Of a stretch of 64,000 nucleotides of DNA, positions 25,201-34,293 are shown in pieces. The stretch spans positions 10,912,501 to 10,976,500 of the forward strand of contig NC_135566.1 of NCBI RefSeq assembly GCF_964340395.1, read 5' to 3'. Numbering within the stretch: position 1 is the first letter of the stretch; every line of letters begins with the position of its first letter. Below the pieces are notes generated by a model, which ran no database searches, was not told where the DNA came from, and worked only from the letters and a program-made list of their open reading frames with translations. Origin of the DNA: Glandiceps talaboti (Eukaryota; Hemichordata; Enteropneusta; Spengelidae). A program made the translations under genes and the position numbers.

Positions 25201-28200
25201 GTTTTTGGTTGCAGGGTATACTGAGACATCTGAGACACCGTGAATGCTATCAATAGTGAAGACAATCATGTTGCTATGGATACCTACATTCAAGGAAATT
25301 ACTCATTTGTAAATTGTCTTTTGTTCCAACTTGAAGTCAGATGTGTGTTTCCGATCACTATTCTTACATGTGTAAAGTGGCCATATGGATGAGAATTGGG
25401 TATTTATTTTGGATTTTTTAATTGATAAAACAACTTTACTATGGTTTTCTAATTGAAAAAACAATGTGAAATAACATATACCAAATCTTTGTTTGTAACA
25501 TAAAAAATTGCAAAACATTACAATATTATTATTTTGGTTTTTTTTTACACTTTTTGCATCTTTTCACAATTTCTTGAGTTACAAGCAAGGACTCGGTCTA
25601 CGTTATTTCACACTGTTTTTTCAAGTAGAACACAAAGTTTAAATAGTTCATAAATTAGAAATCCAAAATAAATACCTAATTCTCATCCATATGGCCACTT
25701 TAATATAAATAGTCAGGCTTTAAAGTTGTATTAATACTTCTCCATATCAATGTACACATTTTATATTTGAAGTGAGTTCAGGTTGTAAACTTTTCTGTAT
25801 TTTTAATGATGTGTAACTGGAGCATTGGGGAAGGGGGCTATTTTATTATCATAACAGTATATGAATTACTCCCAATGTTTTACATCTTGGAGTATATTGA
25901 ATCATGTACATGTAGAGTAAACTTGTATGTAGCTGTTCACATTGGCATGATATGAAAATGATGAAAAATAATATTAAGTCCATACCAAATATTACTTATT
26001 ATTGCTGACCTCGTCATGATGTGTATTCAGGTATAAATTAACCTATACTGTAAACCTAGATATTTTCACTACTACAAAATTTTTGCAATTTTACAATCTT
26101 CAGCAAGTTCTCAAAGACCAATTTCTCAAAATACCAGACTGGTACATTGTGTTAATGTGTAAGAAGACATTTTAGTCACTACTTATTTTTGCGTTTTTGT
26201 TTTCTAGCGAAATTAGCAAAAATAATTCTTTTAGTGAAAATTTCCAGGTTTACAGAATATGATTCAATACATGCATACACATGACAAGTGTAAGGAAGAT
26301 TGTTTGTTTATTTCATGTACTGCAATTATTTTTTTTTTCTTGTGTCATTTCACAATATAGTAAATGCCATCCACCTAAACTGGATCCTAGGTAGACCGTA
26401 CAATGTACATGTATATCTCTGTGGTGATTGGAAACCACCCCCACCCGCCACTCCCACCCCCGTTTGAAAACCCAGTATTGCCACTTACTGATAATGAAAC
26501 TTGAATCAGTGGATTTGCATGATGATGTGTGTTAGTCTCAGTTACCCAGACTCTCGCTGCTGGGGGCTCTGCCTATGAGACCTCCCCAAGTGAGAGTATG
26601 GGGAAACAAGATTCAAACTCACCCACGCAGGAAGTAGTGCCTAGAGCAGTGCATGCTGGGGAATACTTCATGTCCAACATTGTAGGCTAACTGATTTAGG
26701 TACTTTCACGACAAGTTATCACTTTTCAAGTGAGTGATACATCTAAATTACAACAAACAGGCCTCGTAAGCTCATTTTTATGACTTGGAAAAAATGTACT
26801 GTGTGACTTCCTGATGCGGGGTAGTTGAAATGTGGTTTCCCCAGACTGTCATCTGGGTGGTGTCGTAGAAGAGCCCCAGAGGTGATAATCTGGCTAACCG
26901 AGACTAGATGTGTGTGTGTGAACTTTAGAGATTTATACCCAGACAGCTACATATTGTATACACATATAATATACAATATATACTTGTCTGGCACTTTGAA
27001 GTTAACTGATAACCAAACACTTCCTGCATGGTTGCTGTGGATTCCTCTCCCCGAACATGAAACAATTTCACAAGAGTGTTTGTAAAGTGTTAATTTTTCT
27101 TGCATGGTAAATATAGGAATTGAAAAAAAAGGGACTTCATGTCACAAATACATTGTGGAAGATTGATTGATGTTGTAATGAATGAAGTAAAGTTACAAGG
27201 AGTCTACAGGAAGGCGTATTTCAAATGTTAGAGAAATAGAGGTTTATTCACTGGTTACGTTGGTGGACTACTGGAAATTTATGAATTGAAATTTATAAGG
27301 GGGAAGGAGGTTAATTTATGCAGCATGACTGACATGCAAAATGAATATATTTCATATAAAAATTAATTCATCAACCTCTCTCTCTCTCTCCAATTATAGT
27401 TAACAGTGATGGTGTATGTATTAAACTCGTTGTTTTTATCTGTGTTCATTTTGTGCAGAGAGACCAGTGGAGATGTGATGTGTTGTCGGTATAATGAAGG
27501 TAGTACATTACTAGCAGTAGGTTTAGCCAACGGTGCTGTCAAGGTAAAACCTTTTATAATCATTTTTACTCTCTCACAGTCCTTAAGTTTTGTAATTTCA
27601 CCAAGGACAACAACAGGGAACTTGCACACCCAAATTGTTGTTAGCCGACATTGATTTGTAAGATGCCAGTGGTTATATACTTACCTCTCTTAAAAAAACA
27701 CTCATCAAAACTGCTTTATATTAAAGTATTTTTCATCCATTGTTGACATGGATGTCCGACTCATCTGGCCTACTGAATACTTAACCTCTTGTGTATAAAT
27801 TTCCCAATTATAATCAATTTGTTGTTTAGTGCAGACTTGGTAATACTAGTAATATACAAGTGTGCATTTGTCATGGTTGAGATATCAACACATACTGTTG
27901 GCAATATCCTTCCATTGAATCTGTATATTAGAGATACCATGCAGGGAAGCAGTATAAATAGGAATTTTTAAAGAAAACTCCCTTCAAGTCGGCAGAAACT
28001 GGTTGCCAAGTATTAAAATCTGTACTAGCTATAACTAGAGTATTAGTTTTCATCCAAAGAACCAACAAAATATATTCACGGAAAAAATTGTTAAAATACC
28101 AATAATTAGACATTTTTCATGTTAATTATTATCTGTATAAAGTAGTATAGTTAAAGTTGAAATCGTGGTTCATTGGGGGGTGCTGATTTTTAGGTGTGGA

Positions 28201-28412
28201 CCCAAAAATCAATTTAATTGGATATATTGCACCATACTATGTGTGCTGCTACACAAATATGTTTATCCACAGGTGATTCCATACTGTGCAGGGTGTATGA
28301 TATTACAATCAACATCATTACATTTAGCAAAACAGTTTTAAACACATTCCAGTTGCAGCTAATGGTTTAAGATTTATTTTTGTGTTTAACTAGATATTCA
28401 AACTATGGTGGT

Positions 28413-28498
<86 letters not shown>

Positions 28499-31400
28499 CA
28501 GATTTACAAAATGTTTTGATTTGCTTTTTTTTGACAGGTTTACTCTGCAGACTCTGGTGCTTTACTCTACAATCTAATTGACCAAGAAATCTTGGACAAC
28601 AGTTTACCATGTACAAGTATACATTTCAGAAAACATCTAGATGGAGACAAGTCTAAGAACATTATCTTGGTTACATGTGAGTCAACTTTAAGAACACCGT
28701 TGTAGTTGTTATCTTTGTCATCCTTGCAAATGTATTTTAAATAGTCTATTGAAATTTTATTCCTCTTTTGATTGTCACCAATGTCAATTTTTAGTGTTTG
28801 TTTGGTATTGAATATTTGTAGTGCACTGTATTGCCGTGTATTTAATTGTGTTGTTATTTTGTATTTTGATGTATCTCGACCTCCACGAAAAGAGGTTTAA
28901 AAACCTATGGAGTTATCGAGATTAATAAATAAAGATTAATAATAATAATAATAATAATAAAATGTGTTACAAACTTGACAGCACAAGTCAATTCACAAAA
29001 TATGTCAAAACTTTGAACTGTACAAATTGCTCTGTTGGAAAGAATCTGTGCTTCTAAATAGTTCAGTACACACGACACTGAATTTGATGCATAAGAATGC
29101 CTGTCAGGCTGGAATGTCCACTCGATGTTTTGAGTTGCAGCACCTCAAAACTACATTCTGCCAGATGAGCGCCCTCAACCTACAACAGAATATAACTTTT
29201 GTTTATTACTCAATGTCACTGTTAGATGAGACATTGAAGATTCAAACACAAAACTGTTCATTTGTGTTCACAGTGAAATCAAACAGAACATTTTATATAC
29301 ATGCATACTATCAGTGTCTGTTATTTTTGTTTGTGTAATTCACAACACAAAATGTTGTGTGGAATGTTAAAATCTTCTAGTCTGTAAGGTACACCGTGAT
29401 GGGCCGCCCTCACACGTTGGTTAACCCCTTGGAGAGAGGAGGCCGGCGAGGGTGGACGAAACAACGTATTGTACAGTCTAAAAAACTTCATGCTGCCTAA
29501 ATTGAAACTGCATAGTCATTCTGGTTTTTGTGATAATTTTCTTGTATTCCCCTTTTCTCTAGATGCATCAGGAATGGTAAAATATTGGCACACTTCTAGC
29601 AGTACTTGTTTGAGTACAATCCATGAAACAAGACAAACCCTGAATGCTGCATACAACATGAATACCACTCAGTTTGTAACATGTGGTTCAGATGATAAGA
29701 TTTATGTCTATGATGAAACAAATAGGAAACTTGTGATGAGCTGTGAGCCTAGGTACGATCAGTTTAGAATCCTGTCCTAATGAGCAGTGATTCTCAGTCA
29801 TATTTCTCAGTCTCCATTTCTGTTCTATGAGATACAGTGTTTTTGCTAAGGGCGATAAGTTGGTAAAATCTACCATGGTTCTCATGTCATTTTACCTGGG
29901 TTAATTCCCAAACAAAATTACCATAGGCTCTATGCAGAAATACTGATATTTTTACCCAATCTCCCTTTCTGTTACCGGGGATTCCCCAAACTTAGCAAAA
30001 ACACTGAGATATACAGTCCACTTCAAGTTACAATTCAACAGCTTCATTTCATACGACCACGTAGAAACCAATTCTACACTAAGATCGCAAGATTGCAGTT
30101 TCTTTCTACATTTTGTCTATTACGAAATAAACCATTAAAACATATTTCAAGTTGACGCAGACATGTGGGCGCCAATGTTTGGACGTTATTTGATGTCTGC
30201 ATGGCAGCATGTTAGTTCATTTCATTTAGACAAAATATCTCAAGAAACTATTTATTCAGTATTGGTATCTATCTTAATGTGCAAATCAGGAATAATTGAT
30301 CATATATCATGCAAATGTTTTACTGCATTGTTACCAGTTGTAATGGGGAACACATGTAAGGCCGACTTCATCTTATCTGTATATATCTCATGCTTATTAT
30401 GAAATACAACTCGTAACACTGAAGTAAAGCACTTTTTCTATGTGCTACACTCGTTTATAGCATTCATATCAAGTGTAAAAGTGTACTGTTTCAATTGGTT
30501 CAAACCTAGCATGTGACCTTTGTAATGTGGTCAATTAGCAAATGGAACAGTATACTTTTACACTTGATATGAATGCTATAAACGATTGTGGTACATACAG
30601 AAAACGCTTTACTTTGGTGTTATGGGTTGTAAAAGATTGAAGACATTACTGCCAATCCTGCATATATCAAGCAATGGCAATTGGAAAATCAAAGGTAGAA
30701 GCCAAGCTCCACACTCTTGAACTATTTTTTGAAACCACGCTGATGAAATATGAAGACCTGTGAAGCTCCTAACTGTATGTGCTTCCCATAATGCCTTGCA
30801 CCAGTGTATAGCAGGCCTTTTTAAAAACTAGCAGACCTGCTTTATAAATAGATTTCAGCAATACTGCACAATGCAAGATTGGTGAAAATGACTTTTGTAG
30901 GTCCCTTAGGCATAATAGTCTCACCTGTGTTCACCTTTAAAAATCTACATTCTGAAACAATCAAGGTTTTAATTTGTTCCTTACAGTCCCTCTATGAATG
31001 TAATGGATGGTCACAGATGTCGTGTCTTTGCTGTACAATTTCATCCACAAGAACCACATGGATTTGTATCAGGAGGTTGGGATGATACGGTTCAATTCTG
31101 GGACACTAGAGTACAACACTCCATCAGGTAGGGCAGTATGTTGATAATGAATATACTGAACATCATCGCAAACCACGGCCGTCAAAAACGCGCCATCTCA
31201 TTATTTTGAAGTTCGCAGAAGAAATAACAGCCCTGGTTTGCGAGAATGATACTGAATAGATACATGCATGTATTTTGACAAGGGATGAGAGTTATTATAA
31301 ATAATAGCTTTTTTAAGACACACCGTTGTTATCAAAATTGTACTACTGCTTTAGTACCCGATGCGTTCATGTTCTCACCAAAATAGTCACATGACTAAGG

Positions 31401-34064
31401 GACCATCATACAATGATGCACAAGCTCATCAAACGAACATTGTTAGTTTAGGACAAAATGCCCTCCCCTAAACGACCATTCAAAAGTGCGACATTGACAC
31501 ATTAGTGGTCACACCACTACTATCGATACAATATGTTAAAACATGATGGTAAACAGGAAGTTCCAGTCTTATGAAGCTGTTAACCAAGAAATACATCAAA
31601 ATACTACCTGAAACCCAGCACTGTATCTCACATTAGAAGTAAATTATTTATCAACTTATCAACATCTCAGTAGTAAATACATAACCTGTTGTCATTGAAA
31701 GAGTGAAAGTTTTCAAAATTTGGTCAGAAGTGTGAAATGAAGTTCAGCAATCGCATCGATGCCAGACTCCCTGCCCTTGAATGAATGAAGTTCGCTTTTT
31801 GAGCTTGTGTGACATTGTGCAATCGTCCCCAAGGGTATTGCTGATTGGATATGATGCATACATAACTATACAGAGCATTTTGTTTTGATGAATATTTTCA
31901 TGACATCATACAAAAAGTGAAGCAATTTTAAACTCTTCCAGGAAGCTGTATGGTCCTCATATTTGTGGAGATTCTTTAGATATTGATGCGGAGCATAATC
32001 ATATTGTAACTGGTTCATGGAGGAAGGAGGCTAATTTACAGGTAAATTTGTGTGGATGTGGGTGGGTGCGTGTTTGTGGGGGTGGTGGGATGGCGGGATG
32101 GGTGATGTGTGAGGGGGATAATTTATAGGTAAATGTGTGTGTTTGTGTATGCATGTGAAGGTTTGTTGGGGTGTGTGTAGGTATGAGTGTGGGGAATGAT
32201 GGTGGGTGTGTATGTATGTGTTGGGTGTATGTATGGGGGGGGGTGTGTGCATGCATGTGTGTGTGTATATTTGCATATGTGGAGGTCTTAGGGTGTGTGT
32301 GTGTGTGTGTGTGTGTGCTTAATCTGTGCATATGTGTGTATGTGTGCATACCGGGTACATATTTGTGTGTCTTTAGGTGTACTGGTATGTACCATAAATA
32401 CATGCTTTATGTATGTTGAGGTGTATGATGAATGAATTTTTTTTCTAGATATGGGACTACAAGATGGGTACTTTGATCAAGAATGTACCTCAAGACTTTG
32501 CAAGCTCACTGGTAAGTTTATGATCAGTAGTAGTTGAACACAAAAGAGCTGGAATATTTCATTTTACTTTCAGACATTTTCAAAGTCCAACGTAATGTAA
32601 TATATTTAGATGTTATTCCCCAATATCTTTCTTTGTTTTAGCCGAGGAAAATACGAGTGACCTTCAGGGGCCTTAGGTCATGAGTATTTTCCGGTTGAAT
32701 GAAGGAAAATATTGGAAAATATCATAATTATACCACCGACAGTAATAAAGAAGGAAAATCAGGGGAAATAATGACAATTTTGAACGTTTGACTCAATAGA
32801 ACCCAACATAACCAGTGATGTAGATGCATGTTGTCATGACATAGACGCACGTTGTCATGATGTAGAACGAATAGCGTACAATTCCATATTTTTTTCGCTT
32901 TAATACGCATAGTATAATGTGATGTAATGTCATGTAGTGTAATGTAATGATAATTATTAAAGGAATAAGCTGCACCATTTTACTGTGCTGCATTGTACAG
33001 TAATGCACTGTTATATAATGCAACGTTTTGTTGTCTGTTGTACTGTTCACAATGGCATGGTTTATAGCATCATGCAATACTAACACTGGTCATGTTATCT
33101 GTCTTCAGCTGTATTGTTCACAATGGCATGGTAAAGACTACATTACCGTTGGAGGTACTGAACAGAATATGGCAAGAGTAATAGACAGAAGTACATTACA
33201 GGTAAGGCATTCTTTAGTTAGCTTTAGGTGAAATATACTTCCCTTTGACAGCAAGACTGTTCTCCCAAAGGAATCCTCTATATGTAAAATACATTTGAAA
33301 AAATCACCATAGAAAAATTAATACAAATACATATAATCAAATATCTCAACAAAAATACAGGAAGCACATGAGTTAAATATACAACAACAAAATTAATTTT
33401 AAAAGATTGACAAAGACACATGATGTAGTTGACAGAGATACATTCCCAGAAGAACCTATGATATCGATGAGATAGTACAGTGTTTTTCCAAAGGGTAGTA
33501 AGTAGGTAAAATCTTCCCATGTCATTTTTACCTGGGTTCCCAAACAAAATTACCGTAGACTCTATGGGGAAATGCTGTTATTTTTACCCCTTTCCCTCTT
33601 TCTATTACCAGGGTCCCCCAACCTTAGCAATAACTGTAAATAGTATAATTTGCCAAATTTTCTGTTCGTGCCTAAATTTACTAGACTGGTGAAATGTAAA
33701 CGTAACAGTCCAAAGTTTGATTGTCTTATACAAATATTTAGATATAAGTGTTGTTATTGTGAAGATATTTGAACAGTCTTTCCATTTATAATAGTATGAA
33801 ATACAGCCTTGCGTGGAAATTTTGAGCAAAATGAAATGTGTTCGTTTTTCTAAATCTATCAACAAATCTACCCACATGCAGACAACGAACAAAAAATTTG
33901 ATTGACGATATCTAACATCATTTTCACAGACAACCGGTAGAATAGTGGATCTTCCAGGAGGAGTTTATTGTATGGATAATAATCGTCATGGAGCCCATCC
34001 ACGTATTGCTGTTGGGTCAGCAAGGAATATCTACCTACTGGATAAGAAGCCAATTCCAACTTAA
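5002..34064 (+). CDS. Uncharacterised WD40-repeat protein, 368 aa, 9 exons
   Basis: Exons are 5002-5162, 27459-27543, 28538-28676, 29563-29752, 30987-31127, 31942-32041, 32449-32511, 33109-33201 and 33930-34064 (TAA). They total 1107 nt, and phases agree at every junction. The start is the first ATG after an in-frame TAA. The N-terminal ~50 residues are Ser/Pro/Arg-rich and probably disordered ([16 protein letters not shown]). The rest is a beta-propeller with WD-type blade ends: [91 protein letters not shown] and [14 protein letters not shown]. There is no signal peptide or membrane segment, so a cytosolic or nuclear scaffold is likely. The blade [14 protein letters not shown]...[11 protein letters not shown] is the best conserved. 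I do not recognise an assigned ortholog, and no function is claimed. Intron 1 spans 22.3 kb, the others 0.3-2.3 kb. Confidence 0.9.
5764..5994. repeat. Pyrimidine pentamer array, TCTTC to TCTCC to CTCCC
   Basis: About 230 bp of pure pyrimidine on the plus strand. The unit drifts in steps: (TCTTC)n to ~5900, then (TCTCC)n to ~5953, then CTCCC-type units. It generates long Lys/Arg/Glu or Ser/Leu open frames in several frames, none of them genes. It lies about 600 bp inside intron 1 of the WD40 gene. Long mirror-symmetric polypyrimidine can adopt triplex (H-DNA); that is inference. Confidence 0.95.
7467..7628. repeat. MITE family B copy with 5-bp direct repeats
   Basis: A fold-back element with ends CAGTGCATTCGCTAAG and CTTAGCAAAAACACTG, with inner blocks GGGAACCCTGGTTACAGAAA and TTTGGGAACCCAGGTAAAAT. 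The pentamer ACTCT lies directly on both sides, consistent with a target-site duplication. Other copies are at 14537-14689, 29835-30006 and 33478-33636, plus a fragment near 16158-16215. Confidence 0.8.
8165..8320. repeat. LINE/SINE-like 3' tail
   Basis: The block with TACAGTGCCTTGAGATG, TAGGAGGCGTTTTTTAAGA and a terminal ATTATTATT has the look of the conserved 3' tail of a non-LTR retroelement: short hairpin, then a microsatellite end. A related short block (TAGGAGGCGTCTTCTAAGAC) is near 39900-39920. No reverse transcriptase frame is present. Confidence 0.4.
9058..9101. repeat. (TTTA)n microsatellite
   Basis: Perfect TTTA repeats that grade into TATA-type sequence. Intron 1 of the WD40 gene. 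Confidence 0.9.
13975..14060. repeat. Dispersed repeat family J, copy 1
   Basis: A block with CTGTGAGGAGAA, TTAGTATGAACTCAGAG and GAACATTCATTCTC recurs with few differences at 23520-23600 (CTGTGAGGAGAAATTTTC, TAAGTATGAACCCAGAG). It is non-coding and lies in intron 1. Its ends are not defined. Confidence 0.55.
14537..14689. repeat. MITE family B copy (diverged)
   Basis: Contains TTGGGAACCCTGGTAACA near the left and GGGGAACTCACACTCGCC, then CCTTAACCCAAAAATACTG at the right, matching the family B layout with decay. It is less certain than the 7467 and 29835 copies because the left terminus has drifted. Confidence 0.6.
15955..16145. repeat. Degenerate tandem repeat (GATGATGGTCAGGTATAGG)
   Basis: Three units of about 45-55 bp contain GAGATGATGGTCAGGTATA and GGTTGGGTAAGGTTGGA. 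The flank TCAAAAGTGGTACTTGTC resembles the start of a second, non-tandem copy at 54965-55085 (TCAAAAGTGGTACTGTGTC ... AAGGTTGGGTAAAAGTGGG). So this is a dispersed repeat that has expanded internally here. Confidence 0.65.
19301..19461. repeat. ~50-bp tandem repeat, 2 full + 1 partial copies
   Basis: Units share CACCATAAAGTTACAGACTG then TGTCCCTTTAA; two copies are adjacent and a third truncated copy abuts the MITE at 19461. A diverged version (AACATCATAAAGTTATTG) follows that MITE near 19777, and another resembles 1855-1895. The MITE therefore appears to sit inside a repeat of this type. Confidence 0.7.
19461..19756. repeat. MITE family A copy
   Basis: Starts CCATATGGATGA and ends TCATCCATATGGCCA, with fold-back arms around an AT-rich centre. 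It is the same family as 25376-25700. The interior has drifted but keeps TTACGAAAAGCT- and CCGAGTTACAAAA-type blocks in matching positions. Confidence 0.75.
20558..20998. repeat. MITE family C copy (~440-bp fold-back)
   Basis: The two halves are inverse complements. The left begins TAAAGGGTAACACCACTCCA and the right ends TGGAATGGCTTCCCCCTTTA. Matching internal pairs include AGAGACATTTTTCGTAAAC with its right-arm partner, AGAGTCATTTCATGA with TCATGAAATGACTCT, AACATCAAGTTGATCTT, and ACACTGAATATTCATGAG at the centre. A second copy is at 36586-37038. No open frame of note. Confidence 0.88.
22064..22332. repeat. (TATG)n microsatellite with TGTG interruptions
   Basis: About 270 bp of ATGT/GTAT tetramers interspersed with short (GT)n blocks. 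It produces long Met/Cys/Tyr/Val and His/Thr/Ile/Tyr open frames on both strands; these are artefacts of the repeat. Confidence 0.95.
23520..23600. repeat. Dispersed repeat family J, copy 2
   Basis: Second copy of the block at 13975-14060, sharing CTGTGAGGAGAA, AGTATGAACCCAGAG and GAACATTCTTTCTCC. Intron 1 of the WD40 gene. Confidence 0.55.
23806..23965. repeat. MITE family K, partial inverted copy
   Basis: Begins TACTGTAGACCTAGACATTT like the 26044 element. It contains AGTGACTACAATGCCTTCTT and ACCAGTCTGGT, which are the inverse complement of the middle of that element. A further fragment (CCTAGATATTTTCGGCACTA) is at 24228-24305. Confidence 0.55.
25376..25700. repeat. MITE family A, complete copy
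   Basis: The best copy of family A. The left arm AAGTGGCCATATGGATGAGA is repeated as an exact inverse complement at the right end (TCTCATCCATATGGCCACTT). The symmetry continues inward through GGTATTTATTTTGGATTT. The TIR is flanked by TA on both sides, which suits a Tc1/mariner-type TA target, though two bases are weak evidence. Length is about 325 bp with no coding capacity. Confidence 0.88.
26044..26260. repeat. MITE family K (~217 bp)
   Basis: The left end TACTGTAAACCTAGATATTT pairs with a right end reading TTCCAGGTTTACAGAATA as inverse complement. The interior contains ACCAGACTGGTACATTG. The related copy 23806-23965 is in the opposite internal orientation. Confidence 0.65.
26533..26906. 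repeat. MITE family H with 9-bp direct repeats
   Basis: The left end reads TAGTCTCAGTTACCCAGACT, and the right end is its inverse complement with few changes (ends CTGGCTAACCGAGACTA). Inner arms GTATGGGGAAAC / GTTTCCCCAGAC and the CGCAGGAAG / CTTCCTGATGCGG pair extend the symmetry. GATGTGTGT lies immediately outside both ends (26524-26532 and 26907-26915), consistent with a 9-bp target duplication, although the motif is low complexity. It lies about 550 bp upstream of WD40 exon 2. Confidence 0.75.
27990..28245. repeat. Dispersed repeat family L, copy 1
   Basis: Shares ordered blocks with 38800-39010: TGTACTAGYTRTAACKAG, AATATATTCACKGAAAAAT, CCAATAATTAGA, TTGAAATYGKGGTT and ACCCMAAAATCAATTT. 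It has about 70-80% similarity by eye and no obvious terminal repeats. WD40 intron 2. Confidence 0.55.
28413..28495. repeat. (GTT)n microsatellite near a splice acceptor
   Basis: About 27 GTT units with one ATT interruption, ending some 43 bp before WD40 exon 3. It encodes a poly-Leu open frame by chance. The GU-rich pre-mRNA tract lies in the usual branch-point/polypyrimidine zone. Confidence 0.93.
28785..28962. repeat. Retroelement-like 3' tail ending in (AAT)n
   Basis: The segment includes GTATCTCGACCTCCACG, a short hairpin (GAGGTTTAAAAACCT) and TTATCGAGATTAATAAATA, followed by six or more AAT units. Hairpin plus microsatellite tail is typical of truncated non-LTR elements or their SINEs. 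No coding part remains. Confidence 0.45.
29396..29421 (+). repeat. Short conserved block shared with 55686-55711
   Basis: GTGATGGGCCGCCCTCACAC followed by GTTGGT. The second copy differs at three positions over 26 bases, and the 25 bases to its left are also similar. The block is GC-rich in AT-rich DNA. Confidence 0.6.
29835..30006. repeat. MITE family B, best copy
   Basis: 172-bp fold-back in WD40 intron 4. Ends are CAGTGTTTTTGCTAAGGGC and CTTAGCAAAAACACTG; the inner pair is GTTAATTCCCAAACAAAATT and the family's GGGATTCCCCAAAC. AGATA lies on both sides as a putative 5-bp target duplication. Confidence 0.85.
30406..30630. repeat. MITE family E (~225 bp)
   Basis: The left end ACAACTCGTAACACTGAAGT pairs with the right end as inverse complement (ACAACCCATAACACCAAAGT). 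The arms continue through CATTCATATCAAGTGTAAAA and its complement TTTTACACTTGATATGAATG, an exact 20-base inverted match. The short loop includes CATGTGACC. Single copy in this window. WD40 intron 4. Confidence 0.85.
32042..32440. repeat. G/T-rich intron with (GT)n blocks
   Basis: WD40 intron 6 is almost entirely G/T-rich on the plus strand from 32045 to about 32400, with (GT)n around 32294-32318 and TATGTATGTG-type blocks. It gives Pro/Thr/His-rich minus-strand open frames that are not genes. Confidence 0.85.
33478..33636. repeat. MITE family B copy
   Basis: Starts CAGTGTTTTTCCAAAGGGTA and ends CCTTAGCAATAACTG, with GGGTTCCCAAACAAAATTAC inside. It is collinear with the 29835 copy but has diverged at the ends. 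It lies in the last intron of the WD40 gene. Confidence 0.8.
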
Positions 34065-34068
34065 CTGT

Positions 34069-34293
34069 GGTCACATGCCAGTCACATGCATTTTATGCAT
34101 CATGTGACCACCATGTGATATGCATGTGTTCTGTTTATGGTAGTTATATGTTAATCAAACAAATGTAGTCACATGGGAGATGATGGGAAGCAGATGAAAA
34201 ATACAATGCTAATGGAATGCTTGTTTCAAAACATTTATGACATAGCTTGTAGGTCATGTGATCACCATGTGATCACCATGTGATCATCATTAC
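34069..34293. promoter_or_regulatory. Cluster of nine CATGTG/CACATG motifs
   Basis: Directly after the WD40 stop codon, nine CATGTG or CACATG hexamers occur within about 225 bp. Several are in the context TCATGTGA or CCATGTGATCA, including a short tandem run (CATGTGATCAC repeated) near 34255-34287. This is far above chance. TCATGTGA resembles the M-box/E-box bound by MITF/TFE-type bHLH-ZIP factors. It may simply be a small tandem repeat or a 3' UTR element. Confidence 0.4.

Larger units (their letters stand above)
5163..27458 (+). other. 22-kb first intron of the WD40 gene
   Basis: I scanned both strands and found no convincing exon or nested gene; the longest open frames are in simple repeats. 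The intron holds the TCTTC array (5764-5994), poly-C (6285-6302), a TTTA array (9058-9101), a LINE-like tail (8165-8320), a TATG array (22064-22332) and several MITE copies listed separately. The remaining unlabelled stretches, for example 9,500-14,000 and 16,200-19,300, are AT-rich and show nothing recognisable apart from frequent TACATGTA-type palindromes. Confidence 0.6.

Noticed and set aside
28380-28577. Poly-Leu open frame across the (GTT)n tract into exon 3
   Set aside because: It is repeat-encoded and in a different frame from the WD40 exon beginning at 28538.
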